Shown here: one piece after another, positions 40,596-52,119 of the stretch | Layout of the letters: every line of letters begins with the position of its first letter | How positions within the stretch are numbered: the stretch's first letter is position 1 | Origin: Rhodoblastus sp. 17X3 | GTDB taxonomy: Bacteria > Pseudomonadota > Alphaproteobacteria > Rhizobiales > Beijerinckiaceae | Direction: 5' to 3' | NCBI RefSeq assembly: GCF_030056575.1 | Contig: NZ_JASHHX010000008.1 | Location: 97,113 to 161,112, forward strand | DNA: 64,000 bases | Position numbers and translations under genes: made by a program | The notes under the pieces: model-generated | Seen by the model: only the letters and a program-made list of their open reading frames with translations | Told to the model about the DNA's origin: nothing | Databases searched by the model: none

Positions 40596-41582
40596 TCACA
40601 CGGCCGGATTTTTCGCGCCCAGGATTTTTCGCGCTTGCGCCTCATCGCGGCGGATCTGCTCGACCAGGGCGTCGAGCGAGTCGAATTTCGCCTCGGGGCG
40701 CAGGAATGCGACGAAATAGACCTCGATGTCCCGGCCATAAAGGTCTTCTGAGAAATCGAAGATGTAAACCTCCAGCAGAGGCGGGCCATTGTCCACGGTG
40801 GGACGGCGGCCGAAACTGGCGACGCCTTTCAGCCGGCGCCCCAGCGGCGCGCCTCCATCGAGCGCGACCTCGACCGCATAAATGGCGTGACGCAGGTGGC
40901 ACGAGGGATCGACCGCGAGATTGGCGGTGGGAAAGCCGAGCTGACGTCCGAGCTTGGCGCCATGGACGACCGGGCCGGTCAGCGACCAGTAATGGCCGAG
41001 CAGGGCGGCCGCGGCGCGAACGTCGCCACATTGCAAGGCCTCGCGGGTGGCCGTCGAGGATACGGCGTCGAGCGAGCCTTCCTCGTCGGCCAAAACCTTT
41101 TCGACGATTTCGACCGCGATGCCGAGTTTCGGCCCCGTCTCGCGCAGGAAAGCGGGCGTGCCGGAGCGCCGCGCGCCGAAATGAAAGTCATAGCCGACCA
41201 CCACGGCGCCGGCGCCCAGGCGCCGCAAAAGGATTTCGCGCAAAAAACTTTCGGCGTCGAGACCCGCGAGACCCGAGTCGAAGGTCAGCACGAACATGCC
41301 GTCGAGGCCGAGCTCCGCCATGCGGTGGGCCTTGGCGTCGCGGCTGGTCAGGCGGAAGATCGTGCCGGCGCCGCCAAAATAATCGGCTGGATGCGGCTCG
41401 AAAGTGAGGACGGCGCAAGGGCGCCCGAGCCGACGCGCCAGCGCCTGCGCCCGCGCGATGACCGCGCGATGGCCGCGATGGACGCCGTCGAAATTGCCGA
41501 TGGCGACGACCGCGCCCGCCAGAGGTTCGGGCGGCTGCTGGGGATCGACGCTGAGAATGAAATTCGGGTTCAACGGCATCAC
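40596..41582 (-). CDS. ribF: Bifunctional riboflavin kinase/FAD synthetase
   Basis: Makes FMN and FAD from riboflavin. The N-terminal adenylyltransferase domain has IGNFDGVHRGHRAVI (HxGH-type) and the C-terminal kinase domain has GRQLGFPTANLAVD and KGVASFGRRPTVDN. 328 residues is normal. Two adjacent ATGs start the gene (41582, 41579). Lies 90 bases before the BclA-like gene on the same strand. Confidence 0.95.
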   Translation of the reverse strand: MMPLNPNFILSVDPQQPPEPLAGAVVAIGNFDGVHRGHRAVIARAQALARRLGRPCAVLTFEPHPADYFGGAGTIFRLTSRDAKAHRMAELGLDGMFVLTFDSGLAGLDAESFLREILLRRLGAGAVVVGYDFHFGARRSGTPAFLRETGPKLGIAVEIVEKVLADEEGSLDAVSSTATREALQCGDVRAAAALLGHYWSLTGPVVHGAKLGRQLGFPTANLAVDPSCHLRHAIYAVEVALDGGAPLGRRLKGVASFGRRPTVDNGPPLLEVYIFDFSEDLYGRDIEVYFVAFLRPEAKFDSLDALVEQIRRDEAQARKILGAKNPAV

Positions 41583-41734
41583 GGGTTCCGGCGGACGTCG
41601 CGGTCTTGATGCGGCGCAAGGGAGACCGGGAAAGTGTTAAGGCCGTTCAGGGCGCCCGCGTCAAGACTTGCGCCGCGATTTGGCGGGAACGGATCTGATT
41701 TGTCAGGAAAAATCGTCACATGAAACGGACGTCG

Positions 41735-42781
41735 TCAGCAGGCGGAGGTATCGGAAGCCAGCGCTTTCCGCACGTCCAGCGTCGCGCACACGCCGATGCT
41801 GTCATGATGCGCGTCGAGGAATTTTTGCGCCGCCTGGCGACCGATATCGCGCAATTGCAGGAAGAAATCATAATCCGAGCGCATCCTGCTGGAGGCGCCG
41901 AACTTGTTGAGCTCGTCCTGCGCTTCGATGACATGCAGACGGATGGACTTGTAGTTCGTGCCCTCGAGACGCCCGTCGGCGACCAGCCGCGCGACGAAGT
42001 CGATGGCGCGGAATTCCTGCAGCAAAGCCGAATTGAAGGTGATTTCGTCGATCCGCCCGAGAATTTCGGCGACTGTGCCGGGCGCGCCCTTGCGGACGAT
42101 GGGATTGATCTGGATGAGGACGACGTCGGTGGTCTCGGTCTCGTAAAAGAACGGAAACAACACCGGATTGCCCATATAGCCGCCGTCCCAATAGGGAACG
42201 CCGTCGATCTCCACCGCGCGGAAAACCGTGGGCAGGCAGGCGGAGGCCATGACCATGTCGATGGTCAGTTCGGGGCGGTGGAATACGCGCACCTTGCCCG
42301 TTTCGACATTGGTGGCGGCGATGAACAGCTTCAGGTGGTCGCTGGCGCGCAGTGCGGCGAAATCGACCTGCGCGGAGAGGACGTTGCGCAGCGGGTTGAT
42401 GTTGAGCGGGTTCATTTCAGCGGGCGAGAGCATGCCCGCCGCCTGCTGGAACATGGTGGCGATCGGCGTGGCGTTCCAGAAATTCACCATGCCTTCGACG
42501 ACATCGCGCTGAACCGGCGCAAGCCCGCCGTCGATGCTCGCAGCGCGCCAGAACTTCGCCAGCTGGTCGCGGGCGGCCTGATGGCCGCCCTTGCGCATGC
42601 CTTCGGCCATGCTGACGGCGTTCATGGCGCCGGCGCTGGTGCCGCTCATGCCGTCGACGGACAGCCGGCCGTCTTCGAGCAGGCGGTCGAGCACGCCCCA
42701 GGTGAAGGCGCCATGGGCGCCGCCGCCCTGCAGCGCGAGATTGACCTTTTTGGTCGTCGTCGGGGCGGCGGCGTTCGTCAT
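41735..42781 (-). CDS. Patatin-like phospholipase
   Basis: A 348-residue serine hydrolase of the patatin family. The oxyanion loop is LQGGGAHGAFTWGVL, the nucleophile elbow GTSAGAMNA (GxSxG) and the catalytic Asp is in YWDGGYMGNP, giving the Ser-Asp dyad. It is co-directional with bdhA (21-base gap), a pairing found in many Rhizobiales. This suggests a link to polyhydroxybutyrate or lipid turnover, but the substrate is unproven. Confidence 0.9.
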   Translation of the reverse strand: MTNAAAPTTTKKVNLALQGGGAHGAFTWGVLDRLLEDGRLSVDGMSGTSAGAMNAVSMAEGMRKGGHQAARDQLAKFWRAASIDGGLAPVQRDVVEGMVNFWNATPIATMFQQAAGMLSPAEMNPLNINPLRNVLSAQVDFAALRASDHLKLFIAATNVETGKVRVFHRPELTIDMVMASACLPTVFRAVEIDGVPYWDGGYMGNPVLFPFFYETETTDVVLIQINPIVRKGAPGTVAEILGRIDEITFNSALLQEFRAIDFVARLVADGRLEGTNYKSIRLHVIEAQDELNKFGASSRMRSDYDFFLQLRDIGRQAAQKFLDAHHDSIGVCATLDVRKALASDTSAC

Positions 42782-42802
42782 GCCTATCCTCGCGCGGTCA
42801 GG

Positions 42803-43588
42803 TCAGGCCGCGGTCCAGCCGCCATCCATCGAGATATTGGCGCCGGTGATCTGCGACGCGGCGTCGCCGGAGAGGAACACGGCCAGAGCCGCGACCTGAT
42901 CGACGGTGACGAATTGCTTGGTCGGCTGGGCGGCCAACAGCACGTCGTTGATGACCTGCTCCTTGGTCAGGTTGCGGGCCTTCATCGTGTCCGGAATTTG
43001 CTTCTCGACCAGCGGGGTCCAGACATAGCCGGGGGAGATGCAATTGACCGTGACGCCGAAGGTCGCCAGCTCCAGCGCGGCGGTCTTGGTCAGGCCGGCG
43101 ATGCCGTGCTTGGCCGAGACATAGGCCGATTTGAACGGCGAGGCGACCAGCGAATGGGCGGAAGCCGTATTGATGATGCGGCCCCATTTGCGCGCCTTCA
43201 TGCCCGGAATGGCGGCGCGGATGGCGTGGAAGGCCGAGGACAGGTTGATGGCGATGATCTGGTTCCATTTCTCGACCGGGAAATCCTCGATCGGCGAGAC
43301 GAACTGGATGCCGGCATTGTTCACGAGGATATCGACGGAGCCGAAGGTCTTTTCCGCATGGGCGATCATCGCGGCGATTTCTTCCGGCTTGGACATGTCG
43401 GCGCCGTCATAGATCGCCTTGACGCCGAAATCCTTCTCGATGGAGACGCGCTCGGCCTCGATGGCGGCGGCGTCGCCGAAGCCGTTGATCAGGACATTGG
43501 CGCCTTCCTTGGCGAAGGCCCGGGCGATGGCGAGGCCGATGCCCGAAGTGGATCCGGTGACAACGGCGGTCTTGGCGGCAAGCGACAT
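42803..43588 (-). CDS. bdhA: D-3-hydroxybutyrate dehydrogenase
   Basis: NAD-dependent oxidation of 3-hydroxybutyrate to acetoacetate during polyhydroxybutyrate use. The 261-residue short-chain dehydrogenase has the cofactor loop VTGSTSGIGLAIARAF, the NAG motif VNNAGIQFVSPIEDFP and catalytic SAHSL...YVSAKHG (Ser, Tyr-x-x-x-Lys). HKxGL-like AKHGIAGLTKTAALE is typical of BDH. AGGAG lies 6 bases before the ATG. Confidence 0.93.
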   Translation of the reverse strand: MSLAAKTAVVTGSTSGIGLAIARAFAKEGANVLINGFGDAAAIEAERVSIEKDFGVKAIYDGADMSKPEEIAAMIAHAEKTFGSVDILVNNAGIQFVSPIEDFPVEKWNQIIAINLSSAFHAIRAAIPGMKARKWGRIINTASAHSLVASPFKSAYVSAKHGIAGLTKTAALELATFGVTVNCISPGYVWTPLVEKQIPDTMKARNLTKEQVINDVLLAAQPTKQFVTVDQVAALAVFLSGDAASQITGANISMDGGWTAA

Positions 43589-43778
43589 GGTCGGCTCCTA
43601 GATGGGAAGCACACAGAATTGGGTGCGAAGCGGCGTATGAGCTTCGCCGCGACTATAATTGGCGCCGAAAAAATTGCAGCCGCGAAATTCGCCTAATTCC
43701 GCTTGCGGGACAAAATTCGCGCGAGGCAAAAACCTCTGTTATAGAAGGCCGGATTTCGACGACCATGAGCCTCACGCA

Positions 43779-45077
43779 ATGACCGAACCTGCTTTCCCGC
43801 CGCTCTGTGAAACCGAAATTCCGGCCGAGCCGCTGACCCGCCGCCAGTCCGTCGCGGTCCGGGTTGGCTCAGGCCCCGGCGCGGTGACGGTGGGCGGCGG
43901 CGCGCCGGTCGTCGTGCAGAGCATGACCAATACCGACACGGCGGATATTGACGCCACGGTGAAGCAGGTCGCCGCGCTGGCCCAGGCCGGTTCCGAGCTG
44001 GTGCGAATCACGGTGGACCGCGACGAGGCGGCTGCGGCCGTGCCAAAAATCCGCGAAAAGCTCGACGCCATGGGCGTTTCCGTCCCGCTGGTCGGCGATT
44101 TCCACTATATCGGCCATAAATTGCTGGCGGATCATCCCGCCTGCGCCGAGGCTTTGGCGAAATATCGCATCAATCCGGGCAATGTCGGCTTCAAGGAAAA
44201 GAAGGACAAGCAGTTCGGCGCGATCGTCGAACTGGCGATCAAGCATGACAAGGCCGTGCGCATCGGCGCCAACTGGGGCTCGCTCGATCAGGACATGCTG
44301 ACCGAACTGATGGACGAGAACGCCAGGGCGGCGCGTCCCGTCGACGCCCGCGCGGTGATGCGCGAGGCCATGGCGCGCTCGGCCTTGCTGTCCGCCGCCC
44401 GCGCCGAAGAAATCGGGCTGAATCGCGACCGCATCATCCTCTCGGCCAAGGTTTCCGGCGTGCAGGACCTGATCTCGGTCTATCGCATGGTGGGGCGTCG
44501 CTCCGATTACGCGCTTCATCTCGGCCTGACCGAGGCCGGCATGGGCTCCAAGGGCATCGTCGCCTCCTCCGCCGCGCTGGGCATCCTGCTGCAGGAAGGC
44601 CTCGGCGACACCATCCGCGTTTCGCTGACGCCCGAGCCGAATGGCGACCGCACGCTGGAGGTTCAGGTGGCGCAGGAAATCCTGCAGACCATGGGCTTCC
44701 GCACCTTCGTGCCGCTTGTCGCCGCCTGCCCGGGCTGCGGCCGGACCACCAGCACAGTCTTTCAGGAGCTGGCGCGCGACATTCAGGGCTTGATTCGCGA
44801 CCGAATGCCGGAATGGAAAAAGGTCTATCCGGGCGTCGAGACGCTCAATGTCGCGGTGATGGGCTGCATCGTGAACGGGCCGGGCGAATCGAAACACGCC
44901 GATATCGGCATTTCCCTGCCCGGCACGGGCGAAACCCCGGCGGCGCCGGTCTTCATTGACGGCAAGAAGGCCATGACCCTGCGCGGCGAAGGCATCGCCC
45001 AGGATTTTGAAAAGATCGTCGAGGATTACGTCGCCCGGCGCTTCGGCGGCAAATCAGACGCCAGCGCGGCAGAGTAA
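43779..45077 (+). CDS. ispG: (E)-4-hydroxy-3-methylbut-2-enyl diphosphate synthase
   Basis: Seventh step of the MEP isoprenoid pathway, a [4Fe-4S] enzyme. The N-terminal TIM barrel starts near [10 protein letters not shown] and has [14 protein letters not shown]; the cluster ligands are CPGCGRTTS (about residues 317 and 320) and [10 protein letters not shown] (about 362). 432 residues from the ATG at 43779; an upstream in-frame extension has no ribosome site. TTATAG about 40 bases upstream may be its -10 element. Confidence 0.96.
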   Translation: MTEPAFPPLCETEIPAEPLTRRQSVAVRVGSGPGAVTVGGGAPVVVQSMTNTDTADIDATVKQVAALAQAGSELVRITVDRDEAAAAVPKIREKLDAMGVSVPLVGDFHYIGHKLLADHPACAEALAKYRINPGNVGFKEKKDKQFGAIVELAIKHDKAVRIGANWGSLDQDMLTELMDENARAARPVDARAVMREAMARSALLSAARAEEIGLNRDRIILSAKVSGVQDLISVYRMVGRRSDYALHLGLTEAGMGSKGIVASSAALGILLQEGLGDTIRVSLTPEPNGDRTLEVQVAQEILQTMGFRTFVPLVAACPGCGRTTSTVFQELARDIQGLIRDRMPEWKKVYPGVETLNVAVMGCIVNGPGESKHADIGISLPGTGETPAAPVFIDGKKAMTLRGEGIAQDFEKIVEDYVARRFGGKSDASAAE

Positions 45078-45089
45078 GGGCGAAGGCCC

Positions 45090-45785
45090 TTACCCTCCAA
45101 TAAACCCCGCCCCGATATTGATGCTCATGGCCAGCACGGCGTTGTTGTAGAAAAACGCCAGAACGCAATGGGCGAGGGCGAGGCGTCGCAGCGGACTGCC
45201 TGTGATATTGACGTCGGCAGTGGCGCAGGCCACGCCGATGACATAGGAAAAATACAGAAAATCGGGATAATCCGGACATTTAACGCCGGGAAAATCGATC
45301 CCGCCATTCCATGTCCCGCTCTCGTCCGGCTTGGCGACGAGAAAAAATTCGTGCGCGTAATGCAGCGCGAAGATCAGGTGGACGAAAAGCCACGAGCCGA
45401 CAATCGTGGCCAGCGCCAGAGCGATGTGCAGGCCTTTGTCCGCTGCGGGCAGTTCGTTGATCGAGGCCAGCTGGGCGAAGATCGCGCCAAAGGACACGGT
45501 CGAGGCCAGCGCGGTCAGCGCCAGGATCGCGTGGCGCCCTTCGTCCTGCAAGGCGGCGCGTCGGTGGATGTCGCGATGTTCCGACCGCATAATCATGATC
45601 CCGGCGGCGCCCATGTAAAGCCAGATCATGGCGTTCCAGCCAATCAGGCCGCGCGTGATCGAGCGCCAGTCGGCGGGCAGGGCCAGCGCGACGATGATCC
45701 CAAGCAGCGCGCAGGTGAACAGGCGCGGCCGCGCCCGGATCATCCGGAAGGGCTTGGGTAGTCGGCGGGCTGGCGCCGTGGTCAT
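45090..45785 (-). CDS. DUF1345 membrane protein
   Basis: A 231-residue protein with about five transmembrane helices. The conserved DUF1345 segments are HYAHEFF, GIDFPGVKCPDYPDFLYFSY and TADVNITGSPLRRLALAH. No function is established. The start at 45785 was chosen because the upstream part of the frame overlaps ispA and is not family-like. It follows ispA with a 4-base gap, so co-translation is likely. It converges on ispG. Confidence 0.85.
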   Translation of the reverse strand: MTTAPARRLPKPFRMIRARPRLFTCALLGIIVALALPADWRSITRGLIGWNAMIWLYMGAAGIMIMRSEHRDIHRRAALQDEGRHAILALTALASTVSFGAIFAQLASINELPAADKGLHIALALATIVGSWLFVHLIFALHYAHEFFLVAKPDESGTWNGGIDFPGVKCPDYPDFLYFSYVIGVACATADVNITGSPLRRLALAHCVLAFFYNNAVLAMSINIGAGFIGG

Positions 45786-45789
45786 CAGC

Positions 45790-46722
45790 TCATGACTTCC
45801 GAGCGACGGTGAAGCGGGCGGCTTCGGCGAGAATGGCGCCCGAGCCGCCAAAGCCGCCGTCTTCAAGCGCCTTGATGGCCTCCTGCGCCAGCGCGTCGCG
45901 CACCTTGCGCGCTTCCTCGATCCCCAGCGCGGCGACGAGGGTCGCCTTGTTGCGGTCGGCGTCCTTGCCCGCGCGCTTGCCCAAAGCCTGCTCGTCGCCT
46001 TCGGCGTCGAGAATGTCGTCCGCGACCTGGAAGGCCGCGCCGAGCGCCGCGCCATAGCGGCTGAGCGCCGCCTTTTGCGCGGCGTCGGCGCCGCCCATGC
46101 GCGCGCCCGCCTCCACGGCGAACAGCAGCAGTGCGCCAGTCTTCATCGATTGCATGAGGGCGACGAAGCCGCGCGTATGCGGCTCCTTGCTCGCCTCGGC
46201 TTCGAGGTCCAACGCCTGTCCGCCGACCATTCCGCCGAGGCCAGCGGCGCGTGCGAGCATCACGGTCAGGTCCGCGCGCACGGCCGCGTCGGGATGGGTC
46301 GGGGCGTCGGCGACGATGTCGAAGGCATAGGTCAGCAAGCCGTCGCCCGCGAGAATCGCGGAGGCCTCGTCAAAGGCCTTGTGAACGGTGGGGCGGCCCC
46401 GGCGCAGGTCGTCATTGTCCATCGCGGGCAGATCGTCATGAACCAGCGAATAGCAATGGATCATTTCCAGCGCGCTGGCGGCGCGCAGCACGCCCGGGCC
46501 CTCGACGCCGAACAGGCGGGCGGTTTCGACCAGAAGAAAGGGGCGCAGCCGCTTGCCGCCGCCCAGCGACCCATAGCGCATGGCTTCGAGCAGGCGCTCG
46601 GGCCGGGTCTTTTCCCCGGGCAGTCCATGCGGCTGGAGCAGCGCGTCCAGCATTTTTTCCGTCGCATCGGCGACCGAAACAAGCCGGGCCGCAAATTCCT
46701 GTGGTGCGATCTGAGCCGACAT
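45790..46722 (-). CDS. ispA: Farnesyl diphosphate synthase (polyprenyl synthetase)
   Basis: Condenses DMAPP/GPP with IPP to make FPP. The two Asp-rich motifs are LVHDDLPAMDNDDLRRG and FQVADDILDAEGD, and GGKRLRPFL binds the diphosphate. 310 residues is typical for IspA. Product length (C15 or C20) is not certain from sequence; the YSL before the first motif allows either. Shares isoprenoid function with ispG nearby. Confidence 0.9.
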   Translation of the reverse strand: MSAQIAPQEFAARLVSVADATEKMLDALLQPHGLPGEKTRPERLLEAMRYGSLGGGKRLRPFLLVETARLFGVEGPGVLRAASALEMIHCYSLVHDDLPAMDNDDLRRGRPTVHKAFDEASAILAGDGLLTYAFDIVADAPTHPDAAVRADLTVMLARAAGLGGMVGGQALDLEAEASKEPHTRGFVALMQSMKTGALLLFAVEAGARMGGADAAQKAALSRYGAALGAAFQVADDILDAEGDEQALGKRAGKDADRNKATLVAALGIEEARKVRDALAQEAIKALEDGGFGGSGAILAEAARFTVARKS

Positions 46723-46830
46723 GCCGCATATTCCCTTTTCGCGCGATTTGGTCTTGCGCGGATCGCTTGCCCGATGCGCCGGCGCGGGTCAAGACCGCCC
46801 CGGCGCATCGCGCCTCGCAAGGCCTCGCGG

Positions 46831-47277
46831 CTATTTCACTTCGATCGTTATCTTCTCGGAAACCAGCGGCGGGTCATGCGGGACATGGGCCGAATCGCCG
46901 AGGATGAGCTGAAGCGTGTGTTTCCCCGGGGGCAGGTCTAGCGTCGTCTCGGTCTGGCCGCCGCCGAAATGGCGCACATGGGCGTCGGTGGGCGGTATGG
47001 ACTGGCTCAGCTTTTCGCCGGAGGGCGCATCGATGTCGATCAGCAGATGATGATGCCCGGTATTCGGCTTTTCGACGCCAGCCGGCGCGACGCCCATGCC
47101 CGAAAGGCCGAATTTGACGGTGACTTTCCCATTGATCACGGCGCCATTGGCAGGCTCGATGAAATAGATTTTCGCATTGGCGGGCCAGGGCGATTCCGCC
47201 GAAGCGACGCCGGCGAAGCCGAGGCCGGACAGGCCGACGAAGGCGGCGGCGAAAGCGCTTCGTGCAATTTTCGACAT
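46831..47277 (-). CDS. DUF4399 secreted protein
   Basis: A 148-residue protein with a signal peptide (cleavage near VASA-ES). The rest is a beta-sandwich-like domain with the DUF4399 features VKFGLSGMGVAPAG and TGHHHLLIDID, then PGKHTLQLILGD. The triple His could bind a metal, which is inference. Function unknown. A single-gene unit judging by the gaps on each side. Confidence 0.85.
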   Translation of the reverse strand: MSKIARSAFAAAFVGLSGLGFAGVASAESPWPANAKIYFIEPANGAVINGKVTVKFGLSGMGVAPAGVEKPNTGHHHLLIDIDAPSGEKLSQSIPPTDAHVRHFGGGQTETTLDLPPGKHTLQLILGDSAHVPHDPPLVSEKITIEVK

Positions 47278-47399
47278 GGATGGTCCTTCCGTAGTCCTTC
47301 AGGCGCGAGGCGCAAAGGGACGCCTCCTCCCGTCGGGGCGGCGCGGAAGGCGTTCCTTCCGGCTGGGCGAGCGAAGTGTGTCAAGGCGACGCCCGGGCG

Positions 47400-47795
47400 T
47401 CAATCCGCGCGGCGGAAGACGATCAAGGGCTCGTTTTTCTCATCGGCGAAGGTCAACTTCGCGCCCTCGATCCGATAGGTCCGCGTCGCTTCCAGCGCGG
47501 CGGAAAATTTCCATTCCAGCTGGTCGAGCGGTGGGGGGCAGGCCATGCGCGTTCCCGCCACCTGGCTGAACGAGATCTTGTCGCCGTGGATTGCGGGCTC
47601 GCCCATCATCCGGTTGCAGCCGAGGGTCGCCGCCATCCGGCCATTGGGGAGAAATTCGAACGAGGTCTTGGAGGCGTCGAAGGCGCCGCCGTCCCTGACC
47701 TGCTCCACCCGCCATTTTCCGGTGAGCGCGTCGCCGTCCGCCAAAGCTGGCGCCGCAGCCAGAGCGACAAGCGCAACCATCACAGCCCTTCGCAT
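47400..47795 (-). CDS. META domain (HslJ-like) secreted protein
   Basis: A 131-residue protein with a signal peptide (MRRAVMVALVALAAAPALA) and a META domain: LTGKWRVEQV, ATLGCNRMMGE and TRMACPPP are the characteristic core segments, as in HslJ and heat-inducible lipoproteins. There is no lipobox. The ATG at 47795 was chosen because it starts the signal peptide and has GGGGGA upstream; a frame extension to 47837 is less likely. Function unknown, probably periplasmic. Confidence 0.85.
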   Translation of the reverse strand: MRRAVMVALVALAAAPALADGDALTGKWRVEQVRDGGAFDASKTSFEFLPNGRMAATLGCNRMMGEPAIHGDKISFSQVAGTRMACPPPLDQLEWKFSAALEATRTYRIEGAKLTFADEKNEPLIVFRRAD

Positions 47796-48082
47796 CAAGA
47801 TCCCCCGCAAATTTCTGCTGAATGAACAGTCCGGCATGGCGCAAGCTATGCGGATCCGGGCGGAGGTTCAATGAATTAGCCGGAATATGGCAAAGACGCT
47901 GGCGCGCGTCAGGCGGGCGTTGGCTGCAAGGCCGGCCATGTTCCCGGGCCGGGCGCGCCGGCGCCATTCATCGCCCGGCAGATCGTCGCGAACTAGCCGA
48001 TCAGCACCGTCAGCTCCCCCCACGCCGGAGATGCCGAAAATCCGTTCGGCTTCCGCAAAACTGGCGTCTGACAGTCTCCCGA

Positions 48083-50605
<2,523 letters not shown>

Positions 50606-50657
50606 TCATAACGGAAAATCAGGCGAAACGGCGGGAGAAAGCGCTTTTCCCGTTGGG

Positions 50658-51854
50658 TCACAACGTGCGCGGGGCGGGGCTGATCACCGTGGTCGTCCCA
50701 TTGTTGATCTGGACGACGGCGAGGCCGCGTTCATTGCTGCCGTCCGGCTTGAAGCGGAACACGCCGTCGGCGCCATTGAAGCCGGTCGGATTGGTCAGAA
50801 CTTCCTCGCTGAAGCGCCGCGGACCCTGCGTGCGCGCCAGCGCCGCCGCCAGCGAGACGGAATCATAGGCCAAAGTCGCCACACGCGTCGGATCGGAGCC
50901 GAATTTGGCGCGGTAACGCTGGGCGAAGGCGGCGAAGCCGGCGTTCTCGGGCGTGGCGAACCAGGCGCCCTGCAGCGCGGGCAGGCCGAGGACGCGGGCG
51001 TCGTTCCACAGTCCGGTGCCGAGAATCTGGACCGCGCGGGGGTCGATCTTGCTGGCGGTCAGCGCGCGCGCAACCTCCGGCATGGCCGCCGCCTGTTCGG
51101 GGATGAACAGGCAATCGATCTGGGCGCCGAGCGCGCCGATATTGGCGGCCGAGGCCGCGACGCCGCCCGCCTTGTAGCGCTCGATCAGGGCGACGCGGAT
51201 ATCGCGCCGCGCCGCCGCCTGTTGCAGCGCGCCGGTGGCGACATTGGCGTAATCATTCTCCGGCGCGAGCACGGCGATGGATTTTTTGCCCTTGCTGGCG
51301 GCGAATTCGACGATCCGGTCGACGTAATTCTCGACCAGGAAGGACAGCAGATAGACCCCGCGCGAGGCCGTGGAGAGATCGGTTGAAAAGGCGATGACCG
51401 GCTTGCCGGCGCCCTTGGCGACTTCCGCCGCCGCGCGCACGTCGCCCGCGAATAGCGGTCCGAGAATCAGCTCGGCGCCCTGACTGATCGCGGTCTGCGT
51501 CGCCTCGCGGGCGCCCCCGGGCGTGGAGCGGTCGTCGCGGACCAGCAAGGTGATGTCATTGGCGCCGGCTTCGGAAATCGCCAGCTCCGCCGCGTTGCGC
51601 ATCGAGACGCCGACGACGCTCGCGCCCGAACCCTGCGTCAGCGGCAGGACGAGCGCGACTTTGACCGGACCATTGCCGAGCGTCTCGGAGCCAGTTGCGG
51701 GAGCCGAATTCGGATTGGGCGCGCCGGCGTCTTCCCGGGGGCCGGGGCCGGGTCCGGTCAGCGAACAGGCGGAAAGCGCGGCGGCGCTCCCCAGCAAGGC
51801 GACCCGCAGGAAAGAACGCCGCGCGGCGGCAAATTGATCTGTCGGTATGCGCAA
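50658..51854 (-). CDS. Penicillin-binding protein activator, LpoA-like lipoprotein
   Basis: A 398-residue lipoprotein with a type I periplasmic-binding fold (VKVALVLPLTQGSGASVVGVS, LILGPLFAGDVRAAA). In gammaproteobacteria LpoA activates PBP1a; the alphaproteobacterial homologues are annotated the same way without proof. The lipobox is LSAC after RRSFLRVALLGSAAA. I placed the start at a TTG (51854) because GGAG lies 6 bases before it and the leader then looks normal. The frame is open to 51971 but that part is Arg-rich and unlike a signal. Divergent from rsmI. Confidence 0.8.
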   Translation of the reverse strand: MRIPTDQFAAARRSFLRVALLGSAAALSACSLTGPGPGPREDAGAPNPNSAPATGSETLGNGPVKVALVLPLTQGSGASVVGVSMRNAAELAISEAGANDITLLVRDDRSTPGGAREATQTAISQGAELILGPLFAGDVRAAAEVAKGAGKPVIAFSTDLSTASRGVYLLSFLVENYVDRIVEFAASKGKKSIAVLAPENDYANVATGALQQAAARRDIRVALIERYKAGGVAASAANIGALGAQIDCLFIPEQAAAMPEVARALTASKIDPRAVQILGTGLWNDARVLGLPALQGAWFATPENAGFAAFAQRYRAKFGSDPTRVATLAYDSVSLAAALARTQGPRRFSEEVLTNPTGFNGADGVFRFKPDGSNERGLAVVQINNGTTTVISPAPRTL

Positions 51855-52039
51855 TTCTTTCTCCGCGGCCTCGTTCGGCGCCCTTTGCGACGCCCTTTTG
51901 CGGCGCGCAATTCCTTCGTCCGGTTTGCGGCGTCTGAGGCTCCCGGCCGGCGAGCGGCTTGACAGACCCATCCAGTCCTGTCTTACGGCATAGGCGCAGG
52001 ATCTGGCAACATCGCCTATCGGCGCGCGGTCCGGATCGC

Positions 52040-52068
52040 TTGCGAGGGCGAGGCTCCTGATCTATACC
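52040..52068 (+). promoter_or_regulatory. Candidate promoter of rsmI
   Basis: TTGCGA (52040-52045) and TATACC (52063-52068) are 17 bases apart. Transcription would begin near 52075, inside the left arm of the palindrome that follows. Confidence 0.45.
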
Positions 52069-52069
52069 T

Positions 52070-52107
52070 CGTTCTATAAACAGAACGATCGTTATTTTTA
52101 TAGAACG
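52070..52107. promoter_or_regulatory. Concentric 38-bp palindrome upstream of rsmI
   Basis: Outer arms CGTTCTATAAA (52070-52080) and TTTATAGAACG (52097-52107) are perfectly complementary. The inner 10-mer AACGATCGTT (52084-52093) is itself a perfect palindrome with exactly the same centre. Only three bases per side do not pair. It ends 12 bases before the rsmI ATG, next to the AAAGG ribosome site. It is AT-rich against a GC-rich background. A double operator or a leader stem-loop are the two readings. Confidence 0.8.
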
Positions 52108-52119
52108 AAAGGCGCGCCC

